Positions 1 through 8,607 of a DNA stretch of 64,000 bases are shown piece after piece (position 1 is the first letter of the stretch; each line of letters opens with the position of its first letter). Location of the stretch: assembly GCF_900120155.1 (NCBI RefSeq), contig NZ_LT635549.1, positions 868,001 through 932,000 of the forward strand, given 5' to 3'. A program made the position numbers and the translations under genes. Origin of the DNA: Clostridium sp. Marseille-P3244 (GTDB lineage Bacteria; Bacillota; Clostridia; Lachnospirales; Lachnospiraceae). The notes beneath the pieces are model-generated. The model ran no database searches, was not told the DNA's origin, and saw only the letters and a program-made list of their open reading frames with translations.

Positions 1-474
1 GATACAAGGAATTTTATGAACCGCACAGGCGTCCGTACATTTGAGGCCGCGGCTTTTCTGAGGAGGTGCGGCGCTGATATCACGCGGGTGCGGAAGATGT
101 TCCGGGATGACATAGAGTCTTACCGGGCAAAGGCCGAGGCGGTGCGTAAAGCGGAAGTCTATCGCAAAGAATATGCCATTGCGCAGTGCCCCAGCGATAT
201 TGACAGCCCAACGGTCCTGGCAGCCCAGACAGCCAATGAACTGCTGGATATCAGCGGAATCAAAGCATCTTTCGTGCTTACAGTATATGAAGGGAAGATT
301 TATTTAAGCGCGCGCTCCATCGATGAGGTGAATGTGCAGATCATCGCGGAAAAATTAGGCGGCGGCGGACATATTAATTCCGCCGGGGCACAGTTCGATC
401 ATACAGATATCGATGAAGCTATCAGCGCGCTGAAAGATACCATAGACCAGATGATCGAGGAAGGAGATATATAA
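1..474 (+). CDS. gdpP: Cyclic-di-AMP phosphodiesterase GdpP, C-terminal part (5' end outside window)
   Basis: The reading frame is already open at base 1, so only the last 157 codons are present. The visible part is the end of the DHH phosphoesterase domain and the DHHA1 domain, with the substrate-binding motif [10 protein letters not shown] near residue 120. GdpP is a membrane protein that degrades the second messenger c-di-AMP to pApA. The placement immediately before rplI and dnaB is the usual Firmicutes order and supports GdpP over another DHH protein (NrnA-like). The stop is one base from the rplI start, implying co-transcription and translational coupling. The PAS/GGDEF-like and membrane parts cannot be seen. 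Confidence 0.88.
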   Translation, partial: DTRNFMNRTGVRTFEAAAFLRRCGADITRVRKMFRDDIESYRAKAEAVRKAEVYRKEYAIAQCPSDIDSPTVLAAQTANELLDISGIKASFVLTVYEGKIYLSARSIDEVNVQIIAEKLGGGGHINSAGAQFDHTDIDEAISALKDTIDQMIEEGDI

Positions 475-475
475 A

Positions 476-925
476 ATGAAAGTGATTTTATTACAGGATG
501 TGAAATCTCTCGGAAAGAAAGGAGAGATTGTAAATGTAAATGACGGTTATGCCAGAAATTTTATTCTGCCGAAAAAACTCGGGGCAGAAGCAACGGGAAA
601 GAATCTGAATGATCTGAAGCTTCAAAAGCAGAATGAAGAAAAGATGGCTCAGGAAAATCTGGAAGCGGCCAGGAAACTGGCGGCGCAGCTGGCGGAAGGA
701 GAGGTAGAGCTTTCAATTAAAGTGGGAGAAGGCGGAAGAACATTCGGCTCTGTCTCCAGCAAGGAGATTGCGGCAGCCGTGAAGGATCAGATGAGTCTGG
801 ATGTAGATAAGAAGAAGATCCAGTTGAAAGAAGCGATCAAGTCGCTGGGTACCCATATTGTGAGTGTAAAGCTGCATCCGGAAGTAACAGCGGAGCTGAA
901 AGTTGTTGTAAAGGAAGAAGCATAA
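476..925 (+). CDS. rplI: 50S ribosomal protein L9
   Basis: A 149-residue protein, normal length for bacterial L9. The N-terminal rRNA-binding domain carries the family signature [20 protein letters not shown], followed by the long connecting helix (about residues 45-75, rich in Glu, Lys, Gln) and the C-terminal domain. It binds 23S rRNA at the base of the L1 stalk and helps maintain the reading frame. It starts one base after gdpP stops, with GAAGGAGATAT as ribosome site, and dnaB follows after 12 bases, so the three genes probably form one operon. Confidence 0.97.
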   Translation: MKVILLQDVKSLGKKGEIVNVNDGYARNFILPKKLGAEATGKNLNDLKLQKQNEEKMAQENLEAARKLAAQLAEGEVELSIKVGEGGRTFGSVSSKEIAAAVKDQMSLDVDKKKIQLKEAIKSLGTHIVSVKLHPEVTAELKVVVKEEA

Positions 926-937
926 GGAGATTTCTTC

Positions 938-2281
938 ATGGATATAGAATCGGCAATGAAACGCATACCGCCCCACAGCATTGAAGCAGAACAGGCAGTG
1001 CTGGGGGCGATGCTGATGAGCAAAGATGCGGTCATGACTGCGTCGGAGATACTTACCGGAGAGGATTTCTATCAGACGGCATATGGAATTTTGTTTGACT
1101 CGGCGGTAGACCTTTTTAAAGCAGGACGCCCTGTGGATCTGATTACTCTGCAGGAACATTTAAAAGAGAAGGATGTGCCTCCGGAGATCAGTAGTATGGA
1201 ATTTGCCAGAGAACTGCTGGTAGGAACCCAGACTTCCGCAAACGTGAAGTATTACGCGGAGATTGTGCGTGAAAAGGCGATCCTGCGCAGGCTGATCAAG
1301 GTAAGCGAAGAGACAGCGAATACATGTTATCTGGAAAACCGGCCCCTGGAGGACATTCTGGAGCAGACGGAAAAACAGGTTTTTGAACTTGTGGAATACG
1401 GGAATTCCCAGGAGTATATTCCGATCAGGCAGGTGGTGCTCAACGCGCTTGATGTAATTGAAAGGGCGTCGAAGACAAAGGGGAATGTGACAGGGATCCC
1501 CACCGGATTTATCGATCTTGATTATAAGCTGTCCGGGCTGCAGAAATCAGATCTTGTTCTGATCGCGGCCCGGCCGTCTATGGGGAAAACAGCCTTTGTA
1601 CTGAATATCGCTCAGCATGTGGCATTTCGGCAGAATCTGGCTGTAGCGATCTTTAGTCTGGAGATGTCAAAAGAGCAGCTTATGAACCGGCTTTTTTCCC
1701 TGGAGTCCCATGTGGATGCCCAGGTGCTGAGGACGGGAAATCTGTCAGATACAGACTGGGAAAAACTGATCGAGGGGGCGGGAGTCATCGGGAATTCCCG
1801 GATGATCATTGATGATACGCCGGGTATCACGATTTCAGAAATGCGGTCCAAATGCAGAAAGTATAAACTGGAGCTGGGGCTGGATCTGATCATAATCGAT
1901 TATCTTCAGCTGATGAGCGGGAGCAACAGTCGGAAGAATGAAAGCCGGCAACAGGAAATATCTGAAATTTCCCGTTCACTGAAGGGGCTGGCGAGGGAAC
2001 TGAATGTGCCGGTGGTGGCTTTGTCCCAGCTGAGCCGTGCCGTAGAGCAGCGTACGGACAAGCGGCCGATGCTTTCTGATCTCCGCGAGTCAGGGGCAAT
2101 CGAACAGGATGCCGATGTGTGTATGTTTATCTACAGGGACGACTATTATAATCCGGATACGGAAGATAAGAACATCGCGGAGATCATTATAGCAAAACAG
2201 AGAAACGGTCCCATCGGAACAGTGCGTCTTGCCTGGATGCCGCAGTACACACGTTTTGGAAATGAACTGCGGCAGCAGTAG
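938..2281 (+). CDS. dnaB: Replicative DNA helicase DnaB
   Basis: A 447-residue hexameric helicase that unwinds DNA at the replication fork and recruits primase (called DnaC in Bacillus). An N-terminal DnaB helical domain (about 10-115) precedes the RecA-like ATPase with Walker A ARPSMGKTAF near residue 211, Walker B LIIIDYLQL near 313 and the conserved DLRESGAIEQDADV segment near 385. No intein interrupts the ATPase. It lies 12 bases after rplI with AAGGAGAT upstream. The adjacent MerR-like gene converges on it. Confidence 0.97.
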   Translation: MDIESAMKRIPPHSIEAEQAVLGAMLMSKDAVMTASEILTGEDFYQTAYGILFDSAVDLFKAGRPVDLITLQEHLKEKDVPPEISSMEFARELLVGTQTSANVKYYAEIVREKAILRRLIKVSEETANTCYLENRPLEDILEQTEKQVFELVEYGNSQEYIPIRQVVLNALDVIERASKTKGNVTGIPTGFIDLDYKLSGLQKSDLVLIAARPSMGKTAFVLNIAQHVAFRQNLAVAIFSLEMSKEQLMNRLFSLESHVDAQVLRTGNLSDTDWEKLIEGAGVIGNSRMIIDDTPGITISEMRSKCRKYKLELGLDLIIIDYLQLMSGSNSRKNESRQQEISEISRSLKGLARELNVPVVALSQLSRAVEQRTDKRPMLSDLRESGAIEQDADVCMFIYRDDYYNPDTEDKNIAEIIIAKQRNGPIGTVRLAWMPQYTRFGNELRQQ

Positions 2282-2342
2282 TAATATCTGTCTGATGCAG
2301 GATGATTGTTCAGTCGCTGTTTCAGAGGTTTATGCACAGAAA

Positions 2343-2990
2343 TTATGTAAAAATTTTCCTGAGTTTCATGATAGGTCCGCCCTTGGCAGTTTCCTTTCGG
2401 GAGGACTGCTGCTGGCGGATAAGCGTGTCCAATTTCCGGAAGTGCTCTTCCTGCTGGCGTTCCTTTGCCTGAAGAAGAAAATCCATTTCATGAATGACAT
2501 CAGTGGCAACAGTGCTGCTGATGTCTTTTTTCAGTATCCCGTTGTTTTCATTCAGAATTTCCCGGAATACACTGCCGATCAAGGAACGCATCTGGTCAAC
2601 GCTGTTCAGAGGGATCATGATATCACCTCTGGAGGAGGGGGGTGTTTCGGAAAGTTTTCCCTTGACGTTTTTAACATCTCTTTCCGGGCTGACTGTCAGA
2701 CCGGAAGCCGTACAAGCTTCAGATCCGGCTTTATGATCTGCGGCTTTTAGCTTCAGCCGTGTTTCTTCCAGTTCTTTGATAAGAGGTTTCAGATCCCTTA
2801 AGAGCATCCCTTCATCTTTGAGTTTTTTTATACAGCGGAAAAGCTGGATATCATCATCTGTATAATATCGATGGCCCATTTCCGTACGCCGGATATTCAG
2901 GCTGAGCTCTTCTTCCCAATATCTCAGGACATGGGCTTCCACGTCAACCTGCTTGGCGGCTTCGGAAATCATAAATCTGACCTGACCCAT
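2343..2990 (-). CDS. MerR-type DNA-binding protein with C-terminal coiled-coil (RacA-like layout)
   Basis: A 215-residue protein. Residues 5-75 form a MerR-type winged helix (VDVEAHVLRYWEEE, then GHRYYTDDDIQLF), which binds DNA. Residues 75-215 lack a recognisable effector domain and are charged and helical (QAKERQQEEHFRKLDTLIRQ), suggesting a coiled coil. MerR head plus coiled-coil tail resembles the chromosome-anchoring protein RacA, but the resemblance is architectural only. The start has GGAGG upstream. The function (transcription factor or chromosome organiser) is not settled. It is transcribed towards dnaB. Confidence 0.7.
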   Translation of the reverse strand: MGQVRFMISEAAKQVDVEAHVLRYWEEELSLNIRRTEMGHRYYTDDDIQLFRCIKKLKDEGMLLRDLKPLIKELEETRLKLKAADHKAGSEACTASGLTVSPERDVKNVKGKLSETPPSSRGDIMIPLNSVDQMRSLIGSVFREILNENNGILKKDISSTVATDVIHEMDFLLQAKERQQEEHFRKLDTLIRQQQSSRKETAKGGPIMKLRKIFT

Positions 2991-3128
2991 TAATATTTAT
3001 ACCTCCTTATTCTAACCTCTTAAGTTCAGACATGCCATTACATATCTCAGCTTTAAGAACATTATAGCATAAGCCATTCCCCCATACAGACACAATCGTT
3101 CGTCAAATTGTTACAATTCCACTCATGC

Positions 3129-3192
3129 GCAGGAGAGCAGCCCGGCTGTTATGCAAGCTTGCTTGCAGATAACAGCCGGGCTGCTCTCCTGC
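3129..3192. repeat. Perfect 24-bp inverted repeat (hairpin)
   Basis: Bases 3129-3152 are the exact reverse complement of 3169-3192, and the 16-base loop contains its own palindrome GCAAGCTTGC. The stem is GC-rich and has no T-run, so it is not a typical terminator. It directly abuts the 62-bp tandem repeat. Confidence 0.9.
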
Positions 3193-3196
3193 ATAT

Positions 3197-3382
3197 GGCG
3201 GAAGCCATCAGCGAGAGTCTGCGGGAGCAGAGTCGAGCTGGCATGAGTGGAAAGAAGAGGCGGAAGCCATCAGCGAGAGACTGCGATAGCAGAGTCGAGC
3301 TGGCATGAGTGGAGAGAAGAGGCGGAAGCCATCAGCGAGAGACTGCGACAGCAGAGTCGAGCTGGCATGAGAGGAAGGTAGG
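3197..3382. repeat. 62-bp tandem direct repeat, three copies
   Basis: Copies begin at 3197, 3259 and 3321, each opening with GGCGGAAGCCATCAGCGAGA and containing CAGAGTCGAGCTGGCATGAG. Copies differ at only a few positions. The period is not a multiple of three and there is no ribosome site, so this is probably non-coding. No spacers are present, so it is not CRISPR. Confidence 0.9.
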
Positions 3383-3400
3383 GAGAACGCGGAAGAAGAA

Positions 3401-3427
3401 AAACACCGTCCCTCTGTGGGACGGTGC
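3401..3427 (-). terminator. Rho-independent terminator of the ferredoxin gene
   Basis: A 9-bp perfect stem (CACCGTCCC / GGGACGGTG) with a 5-base loop. On the minus strand it is followed by TTTTTCTTC. It lies 35 bases after the ferredoxin stop. Confidence 0.85.
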
Positions 3428-3461
3428 CTTCTGCGTGTGATCACTTTGCGATTTTATATCA

Positions 3462-3632
3462 TTACTCTGCTGAAATAGCACCTGTAGGACAGGCAGCTTC
3501 ACATGCTCCGCAGTCTACGCAGGCATCAGCATCGATTTCATATTTGCCATCGCCTTCGGAGATAGCGCCTACCGGACATTCACCTTCGCAAGAACCACAG
3601 CTTACGCATTCATCACTAATTACGTGTGCCAT
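3462..3632 (-). CDS. Small 2[4Fe-4S] ferredoxin
   Basis: A 56-residue clostridial-type ferredoxin, a low-potential cytoplasmic electron carrier for reactions such as pyruvate oxidation and hydrogenase. Two cluster motifs are visible, CVSCGSCEGECP and CVDCGACEAACP, each C-x2-C-x2-C-x3-CP, in the near-symmetrical arrangement of the family. The start at 3632 has AAAAGGAGGA eight bases upstream. The gene is monocistronic, with a strong terminator downstream. Confidence 0.95.
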   Translation of the reverse strand: MAHVISDECVSCGSCEGECPVGAISEGDGKYEIDADACVDCGACEAACPTGAISAE

Positions 3633-3867
3633 AGTATGTATCCTCCTTTTATAATTTCCGAAAGAGGGTCTGTCCTCTTCGTATTCCTATTTTAATACAT
3701 TAAAACGCATTATACAAGGGATTTTCATGCTCAAAATTTAGTACATTTTTGAAATTTCAAGAAAAATTCACTGTCTTTTTCCTGAATTTGGTGTATGATT
3801 AAAAATAATGTAAAAATATCTACAGGGAGGCAGAGCCGGCCCTGTATATTATGGAGGCATAAATAAA

Positions 3868-5139
3868 ATGGATAAGAAATTTGCGGCAGGACTGTCCCTT
3901 TTTCTTTGTGTGTCTATGGGGGTATGTGCCTGCAGTTCTCCGGAAGAAGACAGTGTATTTACCGGCGAAGCGACCGAGGTACCGGCATATCAGGCGAATC
4001 TTGACGCTGTATCTCCGGCGGTTTATACCAGTATAGATGACCTTGATCTTGAGCCGGGAACCTATATTTCCGTTATCGGTAAAGAAGAAGGATCAGCCTA
4101 CTGGGAACAGGTTAAAGCGGGTGTACAGCAGGCGGCGGATGATATCAATGAGAAACTCGGATATACCGGAGAAGACAAAATTAAAGTGCTGTTCAATGCG
4201 CCGTCCGACGGGGAGGATATTGATGAACAGGTAAATATTCTTGATGAGGAGCTGGCCCGGTATCCGGATGTGATCGCTATTGCCAGTATCGACGAAAATG
4301 CTTCTGCAGTGCAGTTTGATCTTGCTACAGAGAATGATATTGCTATTGTTGCGTTTGATTCGGGAAACAGCTATCAGGGCATTCAGTGTACGTGTATGAC
4401 GGACAATGCAGAGGCAGCGGCCACCGGGGCTCAAAAGCTTTGCTCTGCCATGGGAGAAAGCGGTGAGGTCGCTCTTATAGTTCAGGATTCAGTGTCCGGA
4501 AACGCGGCAGATCGGGCAGAAGCATTTCGGGAGGAAATTGAATCCGGACATCCTCAGGTAACTATTGTTGAGACAATCTACATGGATCAGCTTGAAGAGG
4601 CGAAACGGGAAGCAGCGGCAGAGGAACTGGGAGTCTCTCAGGAAGATCTTGAAGCATGGACAGCAGCGGCAGCGGGGGAGGGAGATGCTTCCGGAACGGA
4701 AGAAGGAACCGAAGCCGGAGAACTTTCTGAAGAAGCCAGGACTAAGCTGGAAGATATCGCTTCACTTGCCGAGAGTATGAGCGATGAAGACGCGGTAGCA
4801 TATCGCCTGGAAAAGCATCCGGAACTGAGAGGATGTTTTGGAACAAACGCAGATGCTGTCATGCTTGGTACAAAAGTGCTCAGCAACATGGATAAGACAG
4901 ATGACGATATTGTTCTGATGGGATTTGACGCTGGAAAAGATCAGATAAAAGCGCTTAAGGACGGCGAGATCGACGGCTTGGTAGTCCAGAATCCGTTTGG
5001 AATGGGATATGCTGCAGTTGTCGCCGCGGCCCGTACAGTTCTCGAGATTGGGAATGAAGCGGAAGTAGACACGGGATATGTGTGGGTGGACCAGGAAAAT
5101 ATGGAAGAAGAATCTGTGCAGTCTATGCTGTATGAGTAA
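3868..5139 (+). CDS. Orphan periplasmic-binding-protein-type lipoprotein (RbsB-like fold)
   Basis: A 423-residue secreted protein. A signal peptide ends in a lipobox-like VCAC, predicting lipid attachment at Cys22. Residues about 65-400 match a sugar-binding type-I periplasmic protein (YISVIGKEEGSAYWEQVKAG, later VLMGFDAGKDQIKALKDGEI). Between the lobes, about residues 250-310, is an Ala/Glu/Gly-rich insert (AAAAGEGDASGTEEGTEAGE), unusual for the family. No ABC permease or ATPase is adjacent, so it may serve a remote transporter or act as a sensor. The ligand cannot be read from sequence. Confidence 0.8.
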   Translation: MDKKFAAGLSLFLCVSMGVCACSSPEEDSVFTGEATEVPAYQANLDAVSPAVYTSIDDLDLEPGTYISVIGKEEGSAYWEQVKAGVQQAADDINEKLGYTGEDKIKVLFNAPSDGEDIDEQVNILDEELARYPDVIAIASIDENASAVQFDLATENDIAIVAFDSGNSYQGIQCTCMTDNAEAAATGAQKLCSAMGESGEVALIVQDSVSGNAADRAEAFREEIESGHPQVTIVETIYMDQLEEAKREAAAEELGVSQEDLEAWTAAAAGEGDASGTEEGTEAGELSEEARTKLEDIASLAESMSDEDAVAYRLEKHPELRGCFGTNADAVMLGTKVLSNMDKTDDDIVLMGFDAGKDQIKALKDGEIDGLVVQNPFGMGYAAVVAAARTVLEIGNEAEVDTGYVWVDQENMEEESVQSMLYE

Positions 5140-5193
5140 GAGCAATATCGCTGGTGTCGCAGCAGAATTTAAATAACGGGTAAAAAATAATAA

Positions 5194-5236
5194 CAGGAGC
5201 AGAAAGAAGTCCTCAGACTTTTTCCTGCTCCTGATA
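5194..5236. terminator. Bidirectional terminator between converging genes
   Basis: The stem CAGGAGCAGAAAGAAGTC pairs imperfectly with GACTTTTTCCTGCTCCTG around a CTCA loop. It lies between the lipoprotein gene and the convergent hydrolase gene, and A/T-rich flanks allow use in both directions. Confidence 0.7.
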
Positions 5237-5279
5237 TATTATATATACCTTCTCCGATATGGGTTTACCATGTAAGCCG

Positions 5280-6338
5280 TTACCAGCTCTGGAAGAAAAG
5301 ATTTCCGCCTATATTGATTCCCGGTCTGTTGGTAGATCCGGCATAAAGAAAGAAGTAACAGTCAGCAACCGCGGCGAGACGGGCCCCGTTGATCGCGTCT
5401 TGCGCGACCTGATAAGAAAGATCCGTAGGACCGCTGTTGATCACTGCCTGAAGACGACCGGTCCATACAGGTTCAAACTGTCCGTTGGCATAGATAACTC
5501 CGCTGATGGAGTTGGGGAAACGTGGGCTCTCTACACGATTCATGATGACTGTCGCCACTGCCAGAAGAGAATCATAGTCCTGACGAGCCTCGCACTGAAT
5601 GATGGCAGCCAGCAGAGTTAAATCGTCAGCGGAGACTTCGATCCCGCCGCCGTTAATGATAGAATTATCGTATCCGCCGGAACCGTTATTTATGGAAGCT
5701 GCTTCTTCTGCCAGACGGGCGGCTTCTTCAGCTCTCGCCTGTTCCAGGCGGGCCCGTACATCGGCCAGATCCGTGGACGTTGCTTCGGCTTCTGCCTGAA
5801 GCGCAGCCTGTTTTGCGGTCAGCTCTTCCTGAAGATCTGTAAGAGAAGCCTGCTGAGTTTCGAGGGTCGCGTTCTGGTCCTCAATTTGCTGATGAATCTC
5901 TTTTAAACTGTCAAGGGCAGATCTGTCATATTCACTCAGATTTTCGATGAAGTCAGCTTTGTTCAGAAAATCTGTCATATCTTCCGCGGAAAACAACATC
6001 TCAAGCAGTGTTGCATTTCCGTGTTCATACATATATTTAATACGGGTCTTCATAGCCTCGTATTGTTCTTGCTCATTTGCCTCAGCTTCCGCGAGAGCGT
6101 CAGAAGTACGCGCGATCTCTCCGTTAAGGATTTCCACCTGCATTTGGGTGGTAGAAATTTCTTCACTCAGGGCAACAATTTCTTCGTTGATCCCCTGAAG
6201 TTCGATTTCCAGGTCAGAACTCTGCCCTTCGAGGCTTTCAATGTCATCTGCGGATGAAGGAAAAACAGAGAGCATGATCGCGAGAGAACAGATCAAAACG
6301 ATACTTGACTGGATCCACCGCTTTTTGTAGATTCTCAT
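5280..6338 (-). CDS. Secreted cell-wall hydrolase: CwlO-like coiled coil plus SleB-type domain
   Basis: A 352-residue exported protein. An N-terminal signal (SIVLICSLAIMLSVFPSSA) is followed by a long coiled coil (about 35-215) of the type found in CwlO and PcsB, which in those proteins is the regulatory segment. After a Gly/Asn linker the C-terminal 115 residues match the SleB/Hydrolase_2 fold, with the probable catalytic Glu in IQCEARQDYDSLLAVATVIM. It probably cleaves peptidoglycan during growth or sporulation. CwlO and PcsB usually carry an NlpC/P60 or CHAP domain, so the SleB pairing is a variant. Monocistronic. Confidence 0.85.
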   Translation of the reverse strand: MRIYKKRWIQSSIVLICSLAIMLSVFPSSADDIESLEGQSSDLEIELQGINEEIVALSEEISTTQMQVEILNGEIARTSDALAEAEANEQEQYEAMKTRIKYMYEHGNATLLEMLFSAEDMTDFLNKADFIENLSEYDRSALDSLKEIHQQIEDQNATLETQQASLTDLQEELTAKQAALQAEAEATSTDLADVRARLEQARAEEAARLAEEAASINNGSGGYDNSIINGGGIEVSADDLTLLAAIIQCEARQDYDSLLAVATVIMNRVESPRFPNSISGVIYANGQFEPVWTGRLQAVINSGPTDLSYQVAQDAINGARLAAVADCYFFLYAGSTNRPGINIGGNLFFQSW

Positions 6339-6483
6339 ATTTTTAATTCCTTTCTCTGTGCAATAATAAACTGTCAGTAGAATGTCGGGTAATCATTATA
6401 CTATAAATTGCGTTATTTGGCAAACTCTGTTAGAATAAATTCAGTAATTTTTAAAAACGGGCAGACAGCTGGAGGACTTACGG

Positions 6484-7332
6484 GTGATGAGACATAGAAT
6501 AAGAATGATCGGACTGGATCTGGATGGTACGCTGTTAAATGATAAAAAAGAATTGACACCCCGGACAAAAAGAGCGCTGGAGCTTGCCATCTCAGAGGGA
6601 ATTACTGTTCTTGTGGCTACCGGACGCCCGTGGAAGGGTGTGCCGGAAGAACTGAGAAATTTCCCGGGCATGCGATATGCGCTGACATCAAACGGGGCAC
6701 GTATTATAGACACCTCTGACGAAAGCTTGGTTGAAGAACATCTCCTGCCGCCGGAAGACGCGAAAAAAGCGTTGGAAATATGCAGAAAATATGATACATT
6801 ACAAGAGATCTATTTTGATGGACAGGGTTACGCGCCGGCCGATAAGATGCAGCAGGTGCAGAAATATCACAAAAATCCTAATATGTGGGAATATATGAGG
6901 AAAACCAGGATTCCCGTGGATGATATATTTGCCTTGCTGGATCAGGAAAACAGAGGACTTGATAAAGTTCAGGCCCTGTTCGCGGATATGGAAGAACGGA
7001 AGAAGGCATGGAAGGATCTGGAAGTTGCAGGCGGTCTGGAACTGGCCGGATCGCTCAGCTATAATATCGAGATTAACGCGGCAGGAGTAAATAAGGGTAC
7101 CGGGTTGGTAAGGCTGGGAAAGAGACTGGGAATCACACGGGAAGAGATTATGGCATTTGGAGACGGAGACAATGACACCGCTATGCTGCGGAAGGTCGGA
7201 GTGGGCATTGCTATGGGCAATTCCGAGGAACAGGCTAAAGCGGCAGCGGATTATATCACGTTGACAAATGAAGAAGAGGGCGTGGCGCATGTGATAGAAA
7301 AATTGGTTCTCAGAGGAGGAAGAGCATGTTAG
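6484..7332 (+). CDS. HAD-superfamily phosphatase, Cof/YidA type
   Basis: A 282-residue cytoplasmic hydrolase of HAD subfamily IIB. Motif [10 protein letters not shown] holds the nucleophilic and acid-base aspartates, VATGRPW is motif II, and [13 protein letters not shown] is motif IV. Such enzymes dephosphorylate sugar phosphates or cofactor phosphates, and the exact substrate is unknown. Start may be GTG 6484 or ATG 6487, and GGAGG at 6471 serves either. It overlaps uppP by 7 bases, implying coupled translation. Confidence 0.88.
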   Translation: MMRHRIRMIGLDLDGTLLNDKKELTPRTKRALELAISEGITVLVATGRPWKGVPEELRNFPGMRYALTSNGARIIDTSDESLVEEHLLPPEDAKKALEICRKYDTLQEIYFDGQGYAPADKMQQVQKYHKNPNMWEYMRKTRIPVDDIFALLDQENRGLDKVQALFADMEERKKAWKDLEVAGGLELAGSLSYNIEINAAGVNKGTGLVRLGKRLGITREEIMAFGDGDNDTAMLRKVGVGIAMGNSEEQAKAAADYITLTNEEEGVAHVIEKLVLRGGRAC

Positions 7333-8153
7333 AGATCTTAAAGGCAATAATATTTGGTATTGTAGAAGGAATTACAGAATGGCTGCCGATCAGCAGCACC
7401 GGGCATATTATTCTTCTTGACCAGCTCCTGAAGCTGGATCAGGGAGACGCGTTTATGGAAATGTTTGAAGTGGTCATACAGCTGGGGGCCATCCTGGCGG
7501 TGATTGTGATCTACTTCCATAAGCTGAATCCTTTCTCGCCCAGGAAGACACAGAAACAGAAGATGATGACTGTGCAGATCTGGATCAAGGTGCTGATCGG
7601 ATGCGTCCCGGCAGGGATCATCGGACTTTTGTTCAATGATATAATAGATGAAAAACTATACCACTGGTATGTTGTGGCACTAATGCTTATTCTCTATGGT
7701 ATCCTTTTTATCGTGATCGAGAATTACCAGAAAGGAAAGGAACCCAAGGTAACCCGGATCTCTCAGCTCACAGTGCCTATGCTTCTCATTATCGGAGTTT
7801 TTCAGATGCTGGCTCTGATACCGGGAACTTCCCGTTCCGGAGCGACCATCGTAGGCGCGCTGCTTCTCGGAGTGTCCAGAAGTGTAGCGGCGGAATTTAC
7901 CTTTTTCCTTGCAATTCCGGTTATGTTCGGTGCCAGTGCTTTGAAACTGTTTAAGTTTGGCTTCCATTTCACCGGAATGCAGGTTGCCGTGCTTTTAGTG
8001 GGAATGGCAGTATCGTTCCTTGTATCAGTGGTTGCTATCAAGTTTTTAATGAAATACATAAGGAATCATGACTTTAAAGTTTTCGGATATTACCGGATTA
8101 TACTCGGAGTGATCGTAATACTGTTTTTCGGTATCCGGGCGTTGCTCGCATAA
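7326..8153 (+). CDS. uppP: Undecaprenyl-diphosphatase UppP (BacA)
   Basis: A 275-residue polytopic membrane enzyme that dephosphorylates undecaprenyl diphosphate to recycle the lipid carrier for peptidoglycan and other wall polymers. The two family motifs are present: [17 protein letters not shown] near the N-terminus and [10 protein letters not shown] near residue 163. About eight hydrophobic segments are visible. AGAGGAGGAAGAGC precedes the start inside the end of the HAD gene, so the pair is co-transcribed. Confidence 0.96.
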   Translation: MLEILKAIIFGIVEGITEWLPISSTGHIILLDQLLKLDQGDAFMEMFEVVIQLGAILAVIVIYFHKLNPFSPRKTQKQKMMTVQIWIKVLIGCVPAGIIGLLFNDIIDEKLYHWYVVALMLILYGILFIVIENYQKGKEPKVTRISQLTVPMLLIIGVFQMLALIPGTSRSGATIVGALLLGVSRSVAAEFTFFLAIPVMFGASALKLFKFGFHFTGMQVAVLLVGMAVSFLVSVVAIKFLMKYIRNHDFKVFGYYRIILGVIVILFFGIRALLA

Positions 8154-8502
8154 AGCGTCCGTTCTGCTGACGGTGCAGGGAGAAGGGATTCCAGTTCCCG
8201 GAGCGCCATTCGCAAAGCCGCACTTACGTGCTGATTGCGGCTGCGCCGCGACTTTGCTCATGAAGAGGCGCTCCCGTCACCGTCAGAGTCCGTCCGCTTC
8301 TTATGCAAGCATAAAGCGTCCGTTCTGCTGACGGTGCGGGGAGAAGGGATTCCAGTTCCCGGAGCGCCATTCGCAAAGCCGCACTTACGTGCTGATTGCG
8401 GCTGCGCCGCGACTTTGCTCATGAAGAGGCGCTCCCGTCACCGTCAGAGTCCGTCCGCTTCTTATGCAAGCATAAAGCGTCCGTTCTGCTGACGGTGCGG
8501 GA
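8151..8502. repeat. 161-bp tandem repeat (two full copies plus a partial third) with internal hairpin
   Basis: Units begin at 8151, 8312 and 8473 with TAAAGCGTCCGTTCTGCTGA. The first two are nearly identical (cagg versus cggg at one place), and the third stops after about 30 bases. Each unit contains a long imperfect palindrome: GAGCGCC pairs with GGCGCTC, GCAAAG with CTTTGC and GCCGCA with TGCGGC. Copy 1 begins at the uppP stop codon. This fills the gap between uppP and the binding-protein gene, and no gene was seen in it. Confidence 0.9.
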
Positions 8503-8607
8503 ACTGGAAGATGCAAGAAACAGTTGCAATTTGTGTAAAACGTGTTAAAATTATAAAGAAATTCTGTATGATTATGCAAAACGAGAGAGAAACGGAGGAA
8601 TCGAATT

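Noticed and set aside
3197..3382. Possible CRISPR array
   Set aside because: Repeats are directly contiguous with no variable spacers and no cas genes exist in the window.
8151..8502. Possible CRISPR or coding repeat
   Set aside because: Two and a bit 161-bp units without spacers; open frames inside are random, with no ribosome site.
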